The notes beneath the pieces are model-generated. The model was not told the origin of the DNA. It worked only from the letters and a program-made list of their open reading frames with translations, and ran no database searches. From Halorussus rarus (GTDB lineage Archaea > Halobacteriota > Halobacteria > Halobacteriales > Haladaptataceae), in the NCBI RefSeq assembly GCF_003369835.1, contig NZ_QPMJ01000002.1, positions 310,001 to 374,000 on the forward strand: 64,000 bases of DNA, written 5' to 3'. Each line of letters starts with the position of its first letter. Position 1 is the stretch's first letter. Positions 35,516 to 42,865 of this stretch are shown here, piece by piece. The position numbers and the translations under genes are program-made.

Positions 35516-35837
35516 GCACGCCTTACCCGGTCGTATTCTTTCTTACACCGACGGAGCGCTTATTTCTCCGGCGGAGGTTCCGATTACACGACCGGTCGCC
35601 CGAGTGAAGCGACCGTCGCGCGCGCTCGCTCGCCGCCGGGCCTCATCGAACTTCACCGACGCTCGACCGAGTTCCCGGAGTTCCGGTGACCGCCGCCGGA
35701 AGAACGGCCTGGAAGACGAGGGTCAGAGGGCGTAGGGCCGCCGGAATAATACACGAACTTGTACATAACTACCATCGAGTAGCGGAAAATAGGCACGAAT
35801 CCGAGGGTTGAAATGGCTCGGCGCCCCACCTCGACCC
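35516..35837. other. Intergenic region between glyA and folD
   Basis: 322 bp without a supported gene. A T-rich run follows glyA (ATTCTTTCTTAC, about 35534-35545). A 6-bp hairpin GGTCGC/GCGACC lies at 35594-35614. The last 100 bp before folD is AT-rich (ACATAACTACC, GGAAAATAGG) and probably carries its promoter, though no box sits at the leaderless distance. Confidence 0.45.
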
Positions 35838-36731
35838 ATGACGGAGGTAATCGACGGGAACGCCGTCGCCCAGCGGATCCGCGACGACCTGCGGGACAGC
35901 ATCGAGACGCTGGCCGACGAGGGCGTCGAGCCCGGGCTGGCCACGGTGTTGATGAGCGACGACCCGGCGAGCGAGACGTACGTCTCGATGAAGCAGCGCG
36001 ACTGCGAGGAGGTCGGCATCGAGGGAATCCACGTCGAGATCGACGAGGACGCCCCCGCCCAGGAGCTCTACGACACCGTCGAGGACCTCAACGCCGACCC
36101 CGACGTCCACGGCATCCTCGTCCAGATGCCGGTCGTCGACCAGGTCGACGAGCGCCGGGTGCTCCGGAGCGTCGCGCCCAAGAAGGACGTCGACGGCTTC
36201 CACCCCGAGAACGTCGGCCGGCTGGTCGCGGGCGACGCCCGATTCAAACCCTGTACCCCCCACGGCATCCAGAAGCTGCTGGAACACGCCGGCGTCGAGA
36301 CGGAGGGCGCGGAGGCCGTGGTGGTTGGGCGGTCGGACATCGTCGGCAAGCCGATGGCGAACCTGCTCGTCCAGAAGGCGCCGTTCGGCAACGCGACGAC
36401 CACGGTGTGTCACTCCCGGACCGAGGACCTCGCGGCCCACACCCGCGAGGCCGACATCGTCATCGCGGCCGCTGGCGTCCCCGAGTTCATCGACGGGTCG
36501 ATGCTCACGGAGGGGACGGTCGTCGTCGACGTGGGCGTGAATCGGGTCGACGCCGACACCGAGAAGGGGTACGAACTCGTCGGCGACGTCGACTTCGAGA
36601 GCGCGAAGGAGAAGGCCGAGGCCATCACGCCGGTCCCGGGCGGCGTCGGCCCGATGACCCGCGCGATGCTGCTCTACAACACCGTGAAGGCGGCCGGTCT
36701 GCAGGAAGGCGTCGAGGTAGACCTCCCCTGA
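35838..36731 (+). CDS. folD: Bifunctional methylenetetrahydrofolate dehydrogenase/cyclohydrolase
   Basis: 297-residue FolD that oxidises 5,10-methylene-THF to methenyl-THF and hydrolyses it to 10-formyl-THF. Signatures include VLMSDDPASETYVSMKQRDCEEVGI (with Tyr and the catalytic Lys of YVSMKQ), VHGILVQMPV, PKKDVDGFHPENVGRL, VVVGRSDIVGKPMANLL and TPVPGGVGPMTRAMLL. It supplies formyl groups for purine synthesis from the product of GlyA. ATG 35838 is chosen because the conserved protein begins at once (VIDGNAVAQRIRDDL). Confidence 0.97.
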   Translation: MTEVIDGNAVAQRIRDDLRDSIETLADEGVEPGLATVLMSDDPASETYVSMKQRDCEEVGIEGIHVEIDEDAPAQELYDTVEDLNADPDVHGILVQMPVVDQVDERRVLRSVAPKKDVDGFHPENVGRLVAGDARFKPCTPHGIQKLLEHAGVETEGAEAVVVGRSDIVGKPMANLLVQKAPFGNATTTVCHSRTEDLAAHTREADIVIAAAGVPEFIDGSMLTEGTVVVDVGVNRVDADTEKGYELVGDVDFESAKEKAEAITPVPGGVGPMTRAMLLYNTVKAAGLQEGVEVDLP

Positions 36732-36762
36732 GGTCGCTTCGGCCGGCGGGTCCGGTCCGACG

Positions 36763-37086
36763 CTACCGGCGACCGGAGGCGTCGCGTTCCTCGCTCGCGT
36801 CGATCTGTCGGTCCGCGTCCCACTCCGACGCGTCCGCCGACGAGCGCTGCCCGCGCGCACTGCGCTTCTGGCGGACGAGCAGGCCGACGACGACCGCGAC
36901 GAGCGTCAGGCCGACCGCCCGCACGACGAGCCCGGACGAGACTGCGAGCGCGGGGAGTTCGGACGATATCGCGGGCACGAGGTCTGCCCCGACGAACCCC
37001 CACCTGACGAGCAGCGGTCCCACGACCAGCGCGACGACCCCCAGTTTGACTAGCTGCCGCAACCGCGAGGTGGCGCTTGTGGCCAT
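36763..37086 (-). CDS. Small membrane protein (107 aa, two to three TM)
   Basis: 107-residue protein with a basic N-terminus (SATSRLRQLVKLG), a membrane helix (about residues 12-28), a short loop with Pro and Glu (VPAISSELPALAVS), a second helix (about 50-70, VVRAVGLTLVAVVVGLLV) and a charged cytosolic tail rich in Arg, Asp and Ser. There are no catalytic motifs. I do not recognise the family. It converges with folD and diverges from the esterase gene. Confidence 0.65.
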   Translation of the reverse strand: MATSATSRLRQLVKLGVVALVVGPLLVRWGFVGADLVPAISSELPALAVSSGLVVRAVGLTLVAVVVGLLVRQKRSARGQRSSADASEWDADRQIDASEERDASGRR

Positions 37087-37133
37087 GGTTTGGTGTACGT
37101 TAACGAGTGTGGAAAAGGTGTCGTCGGGGCGGA

Positions 37134-37141
37134 GTTTTATC
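37134..37141 (+). promoter_or_regulatory. TATA-like box of the esterase gene
   Basis: GTTTTATC is centred 27 nt upstream of ATG 37165, matching a leaderless start. Confidence 0.5.
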
Positions 37142-37164
37142 TCGTTTCGGGGAAACTGACACCT

Positions 37165-38103
37165 ATGCCCTCGGAACCAGACCCGCAGATACAGGCGGTG
37201 CTCGAACAACTCGACCGGCTGGGGATGCCGGACCTCTCGACGCTCGACCCCCGGGAGGCCCGGGAGCTCTTCGAGGAGTTCCGGACCAGCGAGTCGTCCG
37301 AGGAGGTCGCCGCCGTCACCGACCGGACCATCCCCGGCCCCGGCGGCGAGCTTCCCATCCGGGTGTACGAACCCGACGGCGAGGGACCCCATCCGGTGCT
37401 GGTCTACTTCCACGGCGGCGGCTGGGTCGTCGGCAGCATCGAGACCCACGACGGGCTCTGTCGCCGCCTGACGAACGCGGCCGGCTGCGCGGTCGTCTCG
37501 GTCGACTACCGGCTCGCGCCCGAGCACCCGTTCCCCGCCGCGACCGAGGACGCCGTGGCCGCGGTCGAGTGGGTGGCCGAGCGCGGCGACGAGGTGGGCG
37601 TCGACGGCGACCGGCTCGCGGTCGGCGGCGACAGCGCGGGCGGCAACCTCGCGGCGGTGGCCGCGCTGGTGGCCCGCGACCGGGGCGGTCCGGACATCGC
37701 CCGGCAGGTGCTCGTCTACCCCGCGACCAGTCCCAGCGACGACTGGCCCTCGACCGAGGAGAACGCCGAGGGCTACTTGCTCACCAGGTCCGAGATGGAG
37801 TGGTTCGCCGACCAGCTGTTCGAGAGCCCGCTCGACGCCAGAAACCCCTACGCCTTCCCGCTGCAGGCGTGCGACCACGCCGGTCTCCCGCCCGCCACGG
37901 TCGTCACCGCGGGCTTCGACCCGATCCGCGACGAAGGGGCGGCCTACGCCGAGGCGCTGGCCGACGCCGGCGTGGACGTGACCCACCGCGATTACGAGGG
38001 GATGATCCACGGCTTCATCGGCATGCTGGAGGAGCCCAGCGTCGACCGCGCCCACGAGGCTGTCGACGCCATCGGCGCGGACCTGCGGGGGACCTTCGAG
38101 TAG
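37165..38103 (+). CDS. Alpha/beta hydrolase (HSL-family carboxylesterase)
   Basis: 312-residue esterase of the hormone-sensitive lipase group. The oxyanion-hole motif is FHGGGWVVGS and the nucleophile Ser is in VGGDSAGGNLAA. The catalytic Asp is in AGFDPIRDEG and His in GMIHGFIGM. VDYRLAPEHPFPAA is a family hallmark. It should hydrolyse short-chain esters in the cytoplasm, as no signal peptide is present. The natural substrate is unknown. Confidence 0.93.
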   Translation: MPSEPDPQIQAVLEQLDRLGMPDLSTLDPREARELFEEFRTSESSEEVAAVTDRTIPGPGGELPIRVYEPDGEGPHPVLVYFHGGGWVVGSIETHDGLCRRLTNAAGCAVVSVDYRLAPEHPFPAATEDAVAAVEWVAERGDEVGVDGDRLAVGGDSAGGNLAAVAALVARDRGGPDIARQVLVYPATSPSDDWPSTEENAEGYLLTRSEMEWFADQLFESPLDARNPYAFPLQACDHAGLPPATVVTAGFDPIRDEGAAYAEALADAGVDVTHRDYEGMIHGFIGMLEEPSVDRAHEAVDAIGADLRGTFE

Positions 38104-38159
38104 CGACGCCCGGCGTCGCTCGGCCGGCCACTCCGCGAATCGTCGATTCTCCCGGTCCG

Positions 38160-38903
38160 TTACTCCGCCAGCCTGTCGAACCGGTCGCGCGCGCTCGCCA
38201 GTGCGTCGGCGTCGCCCTCCCGGAGGTATCGACCGACTTCCCGGGCGGCCGCCACGAGCAGTTCCGAGGTCTCGGCGTTCACGTCGCCGTCGAGCGCCTG
38301 CACGCGCCTGACGCGGTCGCCCAGGCTCTCGAGCGCGTCCCGGCCGGCGGCGTCGACCTCGTTCTCGTCGGCCCAGTCGGCCGCGTCGCTCCGGTACTCC
38401 TCGACCGCCTCGGCGTAGGCCAGCCCTCGGATCGGGTGCATCGACGTCGGCACCTCGTCCGGCGCGGGCCGCCGGTCGGCGTCGGGGTCGGTCTCCGGGT
38501 CGGCGTCGGCGCCCCGGAGGAGCGCGAGGAAGTACCACTCCTCGTCGTCGCTCAGGTCGAGGCCGCGGCCCACCACGTCGGCGGCGTGGCGGAGCTCCTG
38601 GGCCGCGAGGTACGCCTCGTCGAGGCCCAGCAGGTCGCCGCCGCGGACGAATCCGCGCTTGCGGACGTACCCGCGGGCCATCTCGTCGGCCAGGTCGGCG
38701 ACCTCCCGGAGCGGCCGGGCGTCGACCGCCTCCCTGGCCTCGGTCAGGTCGAGTTCGGCGGGCGAGTCGGTGTGGAGCCGCCGGTCGTCGTCGACGCCGA
38801 CGCTCCGGAGGCTGCCGCACTCCGGACACTCGACGCTCCCGGTCCGGTAGTAGGACCACCGCGCGCCGCAGTCCGAGCACTCGCGCTGGCCGCGAACTTT
38901 CAT
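38160..38903 (-). CDS. Zinc-ribbon protein with helical C-terminus (DUF7117-like)
   Basis: 247 residues. An N-terminal zinc ribbon, CSDCGARW and CPECGSLR (about residues 8-33), resembles rubrerythrin or TFIIB-type ribbons. The remainder is mainly helical and acidic, with conserved-looking ARGYVRKRGFVRGGDLLGLDEA and DEVPTSMHPIRGLAYAEAVEEYR. The first ATG of the conserved part is at 38903; the longer upstream frame has no protein-like features. The function is unknown; nucleic acid or protein binding through the ribbon is the likeliest role. Confidence 0.8.
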   Translation of the reverse strand: MKVRGQRECSDCGARWSYYRTGSVECPECGSLRSVGVDDDRRLHTDSPAELDLTEAREAVDARPLREVADLADEMARGYVRKRGFVRGGDLLGLDEAYLAAQELRHAADVVGRGLDLSDDEEWYFLALLRGADADPETDPDADRRPAPDEVPTSMHPIRGLAYAEAVEEYRSDAADWADENEVDAAGRDALESLGDRVRRVQALDGDVNAETSELLVAAAREVGRYLREGDADALASARDRFDRLAE

Positions 38904-39065
38904 GTCGGGCCGTTGGTCGGCCCGACACAAAACACGGTCGCTCTCGCGAACGGATTCCCCGCGGACCCGCGGACCACCGTGAACCGGTGTCGGACGCGAG
39001 CAGCTGCGGAAGAATCGGCTCTCACCCCTCAAAACTTATATCGGAACACAGAGACAACCTAGAGT

Positions 39066-39317
39066 ATGCAACCGAGCGGCAAACTCGGCCCCGTCCCGGT
39101 CCGCGTCCCCGTCTCGGGGGACTTCTGGCGCGCCTACGGGGTTCCGCTCGGATTCGTGCTGGTCGCGCTGTCGACCGTCTCGGTCGCCGCGGCCAGCGAC
39201 CCCGGCCGCGGCGTCGTCGTAGGGGCGACATTTCTCGGGCTCTCGGTCGGCGCGGTGGCGGCGGGGTTGGTGGTGTACAACGTCGTCGTGGCGCTGCTGC
39301 TCGCAGCCATGCGGTAG
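39066..39317 (+). CDS. Small two-TM membrane protein (83 aa)
   Basis: 83-residue protein. The short N-terminal loop (GKLGPVPVRVPVSGDFWRA) is followed by two membrane helices, about residues 26-43 (GFVLVALSTVSVAAA) and 51-80. ATG 39066 lies about 28 nt after the CTTATAT box at 39035-39041, so the gene is probably real and leaderless. No family is recognised. Confidence 0.7.
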   Translation: MQPSGKLGPVPVRVPVSGDFWRAYGVPLGFVLVALSTVSVAAASDPGRGVVVGATFLGLSVGAVAAGLVVYNVVVALLLAAMR

Positions 39318-39569
39318 GGGCCGGGACGCAGTGAGGCCGGTTCCGGGGGACGGCCGGTGGTGCGGTCGGCCGGCGGTCGAAAACCTTGCGACCGTCCCCG
39401 ACATTTATCATCCCGGTCGCGGTAGACCCTGACGCAATGTCGAGTCACGGCCTCTCCACCGAGGCGTCCGAGGATAGAGTAAGTCGCCAGTCGGCGGCTG
39501 GTCGAGAAATTCTCCGCCGAGCGTAACCACTCCACCGCAGCGCGGTCAGACGGGGGCGAGACGGTCGCG

Positions 39570-39977
39570 GTGACCGTCGCCGGCGAGCGCCACGAACTCT
39601 CCAGAGCCGAGGCCGACCGGCTGCGGGCGGCGCTCGGCGACGCGCTGACCGAGCGACGGGAGTTCGTCCGCACCGCCGGTACCCACCGCGAGGACGGCAG
39701 CTACGTCGTCGCGCGCCGGAACGCCGACTCGTCGGGCCACAGCAAGGTGTTCGAGAGCTTCGCGGCGCTGCGCCGGCTGTACGACCGTCTGCCCGACGAG
39801 TTCACCGCCGAGGACGTCGGCCGGTCGGGACTGACCGGCGGCCGGCGCCACATGCTCGTCCGGCACCTCGCCGAGCACCCGGCGTTCGACTGCGAACTGG
39901 CGAAGCGCCAGCCGCTGACCGGCGCGAAGCGCGCCGCCGAGAGCGGGGACGCCTCCGGGGGTGGTAGCGGGGACTGA
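39570..39977 (+). CDS. Conserved haloarchaeal protein of unknown function, 5' end uncertain
   Basis: The open frame from GTG 39570 encodes 135 residues with a well-ordered core: VAGERHELSRAEADRLRAAL, then EFVRTAGTHREDGSYVV, FESFAALRRLYDRLPDEF and TAEDVGRSGLTGGRRHMLVRHLAEHPAFDCELA. The last part looks like a small DNA-binding or helical domain. Protein-like sequence (LVEKFSAERN) continues upstream in the same frame, but without a start codon. A TATA-like box and ATG at 39437 sit in another frame. The true start may therefore be lost or shifted. Confidence 0.68.
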   Translation: MTVAGERHELSRAEADRLRAALGDALTERREFVRTAGTHREDGSYVVARRNADSSGHSKVFESFAALRRLYDRLPDEFTAEDVGRSGLTGGRRHMLVRHLAEHPAFDCELAKRQPLTGAKRAAESGDASGGGSGD

Positions 39978-40051
39978 CCACGTCGGCGGTGGAACCGGAG
40001 ACCGACGCCGCCGGCCGAACGCTTTTCGGCCTCGGTTTCGACCTGTTCGAC

Positions 40052-40996
40052 ATGGAACCGCGACCAGCCACCTTCTCCGTCGTCGCGCGCGACCCCGAGA
40101 CCGAGGCGGTCGGCGTGGCGGTCCAGTCGAAGTTCGTTAGCGTCGGCTCCGTGGTGCCGTTCGCCGCCGCCGACGCCGGGGCCATCGCGACCCAGAGCTT
40201 CGCGAACGTCGCCTACGGTCCTGACGGCCTCGACCTCCTCCGCGAGGGCAAGTCCGCCGACGAGGTCGTCGCCGAACTCACCGACGACGACCCGGAGGCC
40301 GCCCAGCGACAGGTCGGCGTCGTGGGGCGGGACGGCTCGGTCGCGGGGTTCACGGGCGAGGAGTGCTTCGAGGTCGCGGGCGACCGACAGGGCGAGACCT
40401 ACACCGTTCAGGGCAACATCCTCGAGAATGAGGAGACCCTGGACGCGATGGAGGAGACCTATCAGGAGACCGAGGGAGGTCTCCCCGAGCGGTTGCTCGC
40501 CGCCCTCCACGCCGGCAACGAGGCGGGCGGCGACAGCCGCGGGGAGCAGAGCGCCGCGATGTACGTCGCCAAGCCCGAGGGCGGCTACGACGGGAAGAAC
40601 GACCGCTGGATCGACGTGCGGGTCGACGACCACGAGGCGCCCATCGACGAGCTCGAGCGGGTGTTCAAGATCTACGACGTGACCCTGCTCGAACGCGAGG
40701 AGCCCGAGGACGTCCGGGAGCTCTCGGGCGAGACGGCCGAGGAGGTCGCGGCGACGCTGGCGGATCTGGGTTTCTACGGGGAGAGCGAGACGCCCGACGC
40801 GACAGACGCGGGCGAGTTCGGCGAGGTCGACCGCGAGGCGCTCGAGGCGTTCCGGGGGATGAACAACTTCGAGAACCACGACCTCCCCGTCGTCGAGGAC
40901 GCGCTGGCCCGCGGATGGGAGGACGCCGAGGGGACCGGCGAGGACCGGCTGGTCGACGCCCTCTGGCACGGGCTGTCGCGGCTCGACCGGAAGTGA
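40052..40996 (+). CDS. DUF1028 domain-containing protein
   Basis: 314 residues. The N-terminal 210 match DUF1028, an Ntn-hydrolase-like family: TFSVVARDPETEAVGVAVQS, SVVPFAAADAGAIATQSFAN, VGVVGRDGSVAGFTG, NILENEETLDAM and AAMYVAKPEGGYDG. The C-terminal 100 residues form a separate helical domain (ETAEEVAATLADLGFYG, FRGMNNFENHDLP), often annotated as peptidoglycan-binding-like in this family. Activity is unknown. ATG 40052 starts exactly at the conserved block. Confidence 0.88.
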   Translation: MEPRPATFSVVARDPETEAVGVAVQSKFVSVGSVVPFAAADAGAIATQSFANVAYGPDGLDLLREGKSADEVVAELTDDDPEAAQRQVGVVGRDGSVAGFTGEECFEVAGDRQGETYTVQGNILENEETLDAMEETYQETEGGLPERLLAALHAGNEAGGDSRGEQSAAMYVAKPEGGYDGKNDRWIDVRVDDHEAPIDELERVFKIYDVTLLEREEPEDVRELSGETAEEVAATLADLGFYGESETPDATDAGEFGEVDREALEAFRGMNNFENHDLPVVEDALARGWEDAEGTGEDRLVDALWHGLSRLDRK

Positions 40997-41097
40997 CGCG
41001 GTCGGGAGGCTCCCGCCGGGCCGTTCGCCGTCGGCTCGTCTCCGAGACGGCGGATAGTTCATAATATTTAACTTATCGGACGGGTTAAGTGACGAGC

Positions 41098-41286
41098 ATG
41101 TCTGACGTCGTCACGCCGCGGACCGTGGGAGCGGCGATCGCCCTCGCCGTTCTCGGAATCGTGTTCAACACGACGCGTCTCGAACTGACCGGAACGGCAC
41201 TGCTGACGTGGGCCGTCGCGAGCGTCGCGCTGGCCTTTCTCCTCGTCCACGGCGTCAAGTACCTCCGGTTGAACACCGTTCGGTGA
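41098..41286 (+). CDS. Small two-TM membrane protein (62 aa)
   Basis: 62 residues with two predicted membrane helices, about 11-25 (AAIALAVLGIVFNTT) and 32-50 (TALLTWAVASVALAFLLV), and a basic end (GVKYLRLNTVR) predicted to be cytosolic. ATG 41098 is preferred to the start 9 bp upstream because the ATATTTAACTTAT box at 41064-41076 sits at leaderless distance. Function unknown. Confidence 0.65.
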   Translation: MSDVVTPRTVGAAIALAVLGIVFNTTRLELTGTALLTWAVASVALAFLLVHGVKYLRLNTVR

Positions 41287-41344
41287 GGGACCATCCGTCT
41301 CGCGTCCCGCCGGACTCATTACCCGCGGCCCCGAACCGGCGGAT

Positions 41345-41491
41345 ATGCGAGACGAGGAGGAGATCCGCGAGCAGTACGAGTTCCTGAAGGAGCACCTCGA
41401 CGACGAGAACATGCGCCACGAGGGCGTCCGACAGATGTTCACGTACTACAAGCGGGCGCTCGGCTGGGCGCTCGAAGAGGAGCACATATGA
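41345..41491 (+). CDS. Small charged haloarchaeal protein (48 aa)
   Basis: A 48-codon gene. The product is almost wholly helical and charged: EEEIREQYEFLKEHLDDENM, then RHEGVRQMFTYYKRALGWAL. Balanced heptad-like spacing of Leu/Phe/Tyr suggests a small helical hairpin. It follows the two-TM gene on the same strand after 58 bp. I believe relatives exist in other haloarchaea (from memory). No function can be given. Confidence 0.6.
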   Translation: MRDEEEIREQYEFLKEHLDDENMRHEGVRQMFTYYKRALGWALEEEHI

Positions 41492-41846
41492 ACCACCTAA
41501 CAATTCTGAAGAATGCTGGCGCGAGGGCTCCGGAGTCCCCGCCTCACGCCCGTACCGGAACAGGACACCGGCGGCGTTAGGTTTAAGTTCATAGGGCGAT
41601 TTGGTTCAGGTGACGCTTCGCTTGGAGGGCCGAAGCGTCAGCGGGGACCAATTCAGGGCGGCAAGCGGTTCGCGGGGCTTTTTCACCCCCGCGTTTTCCG
41701 CTTCCTTTCCATATCCTTTCGGAGACTACGACTCGACAGAGACGGGTCCGTCTTACGACGATTCACGTACTCCGGAGCTTCTGGTGTGGGTTCCGTATCC
41801 CGGGTGGCGGAGCCAACCGAGAGGACGCTCAGTTCGGGCGACGTGA
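41492..41846. other. Gene-poor region containing a candidate structured RNA
   Basis: 355 bp in which the reading frames look non-coding (biased toward Ser/Arg/Gly, no family resemblance). It contains a TATA-like box, two strong hairpins and a T-run (see 41611-41697). The part from 41700 to 41846 shows nothing recognisable. Confidence 0.5.
41611..41697 (+). ncRNA. Candidate small structured RNA with terminator-like hairpin
   Basis: A TTTAAG box at 41582-41587 predicts a start near 41611. There a perfect 10-bp stem begins: TGACGCTTCG (41611-41620) and CGAAGCGTCA (41631-41640), with a 10-nt loop. A second perfect 7-bp stem, CGCGGGG (41671-41677) and CCCCGCG (41687-41693), is followed at once by TTTT. 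TTGGT (41601-41605) and ACCAA (41647-41651) could also pair around the first stem. The arrangement promoter, stem, stem, T-run suggests an independent RNA of about 90 nt, but no known family is recognised. Confidence 0.35.
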
Positions 41847-42131
41847 CTACTCGATGTCCAGCGAGCCGCCGGTCCCGCCGTCGCCGTCCTCGTCCCACTC
41901 CAGTTCGAACTCGACGCTGAGTTCGCCCGGTCCGCCGCCACCCGGCGTCTCGCGCTCGGCCTTCACCTCGAAGGTCGGCTGCGCCGGCGGGTCGAGGGTG
42001 ACCGACTGGTCGCCCGCCGACAGCGTCAGGTCGCCGCCCGACTCCAGTTTCTCGGCGACGGTCCGGAGGTACGCCGCGACGTCGTCGCGGGACAGCCGAT
42101 TCTCGGATTTGAACAGGACTTCCTCGGGCAT
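41847..42131 (-). CDS. Amphi-Trp domain-containing protein
   Basis: 94-residue protein matching the haloarchaeal amphi-Trp domain: VLFKSENRLSRDDVAAYLRT, then VAEKLESGGDLTLSAGDQSVTLDPP and a C-terminal beta strand pair ending ELSVEFELEWDED. The acidic Gly-rich tail has no structure. The name comes from a conserved amphipathic, Trp-containing C-terminal strand (here LEWDED). Function unknown. ATG 42131 is supported by the minus-strand box CTTAAAC at about 42155-42161, at leaderless distance. Confidence 0.85.
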   Translation of the reverse strand: MPEEVLFKSENRLSRDDVAAYLRTVAEKLESGGDLTLSAGDQSVTLDPPAQPTFEVKAERETPGGGGPGELSVEFELEWDEDGDGGTGGSLDIE

Positions 42132-42307
42132 ACGCCGAAAGAGGAGCGCCAGCCGTTTAAGTTCGCCGCCGGTCGTGACGACGGACGGAGAGGTCGACGG
42201 AGCGACAGCGGGACGCCCGACACGTACCGCGGCGGTTACACGCCGAGAGTCGGCCACGCGGGGCCGTTATCTTCATTTCGGTCGGCGGCCTAGCTGACAC
42301 GTTACCG

Positions 42308-42595
42308 ATGTACGACTTGACAGGTTTCCAGAGGGATTTGCTGTACGTCATCGCGGGGCTGGACGAGCCACACGGCCTCGCCATCAAGGACGAACTCGAG
42401 GGCTACTACGAGAAGGAGATCCACCACGGCCGGCTCTACCCGAACCTCGACACCCTCGTCGACAAAGGACTCGTCGAGAAGGGCCAGCGCGACCGCCGCA
42501 CCAACTTCTACACGCTGACCCGGCGGGGCGATCGCGAGATCGAGGCCCGCCGGGAGTGGGAGGCCCAGTACATCGATCTGAGCGTCGAGGCCTGA
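42308..42595 (+). CDS. PadR family transcriptional regulator
   Basis: 95-residue winged-helix regulator. It has the PadR core FQRDLLYVIAGLDEPHGLAI, helix-turn-helix KDELEGYYEKEIHHGRLYPNL (in parts), and the wing KGQRDRRTNFYTLTRRGDREI. It lacks the long C-terminal dimer helix of PadR subfamily 1, so it is a short (s2-like) form. The gene directly downstream on the same strand is decayed (42597-42865). Confidence 0.9.
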   Translation: MYDLTGFQRDLLYVIAGLDEPHGLAIKDELEGYYEKEIHHGRLYPNLDTLVDKGLVEKGQRDRRTNFYTLTRRGDREIEARREWEAQYIDLSVEA

Positions 42596-42596
42596 G

Positions 42597-42865
42597 CTGC
42601 GCTCGCGGACCGCGACGGCGCTGGTCGGCCTCGTCGCGAGTCTCGCCACCAGCATCGCGGCCTGGTAATATCTCGACCCCTACTCGTCTTCTCCGGCCTC
42701 CCGTTCGTCCCCACCCTCTCTCGCGGCGGGGGCGAGCGTCCCGACGCCGGCGGCGGGTCGGTCGCCCCGCCGCCGGCGAAGGAGTGTCCCCGCTGCGGCT
42801 TCCGGATCCGCGACACCGAGTTCACCTACTGCCAGCGAGACGGGACGGGCCTGGAACGTCGCTAG
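42597..42865 (+). pseudogene. Decayed zinc-ribbon membrane protein gene
   Basis: Directly after the PadR stop, one frame encodes a membrane helix (RTATALVGLVASLATSIAAW) that ends in a TAA at 42666-42668. A second frame, reached by a one-base shift in the run GACCCCTAC near 42680, continues as LLVFSGLPFVPTLSRGGG and ends with a zinc ribbon, KECPRCGFRIRDTEFTYCQRDGTGL, to the stop at 42863-42865. No ATG, GTG or TTG stands at the 5' end. Joined, these parts look like a small haloarchaeal membrane protein with a C-terminal zinc ribbon, now broken in three places. Confidence 0.6.

Noticed and set aside
35594..35614. GGTCGC/GCGACC hairpin between glyA and folD as another copy of the 57.5-kb hairpins
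   Set aside because: It lacks the tandem GA mismatch and GNA triloop, so the resemblance is only in base composition.
41513..41920. Plus-strand frames across the candidate RNA region
   Set aside because: They run through two strong hairpins and into the opposite-strand amphi-Trp gene; Ser/Arg-rich composition argues against coding.
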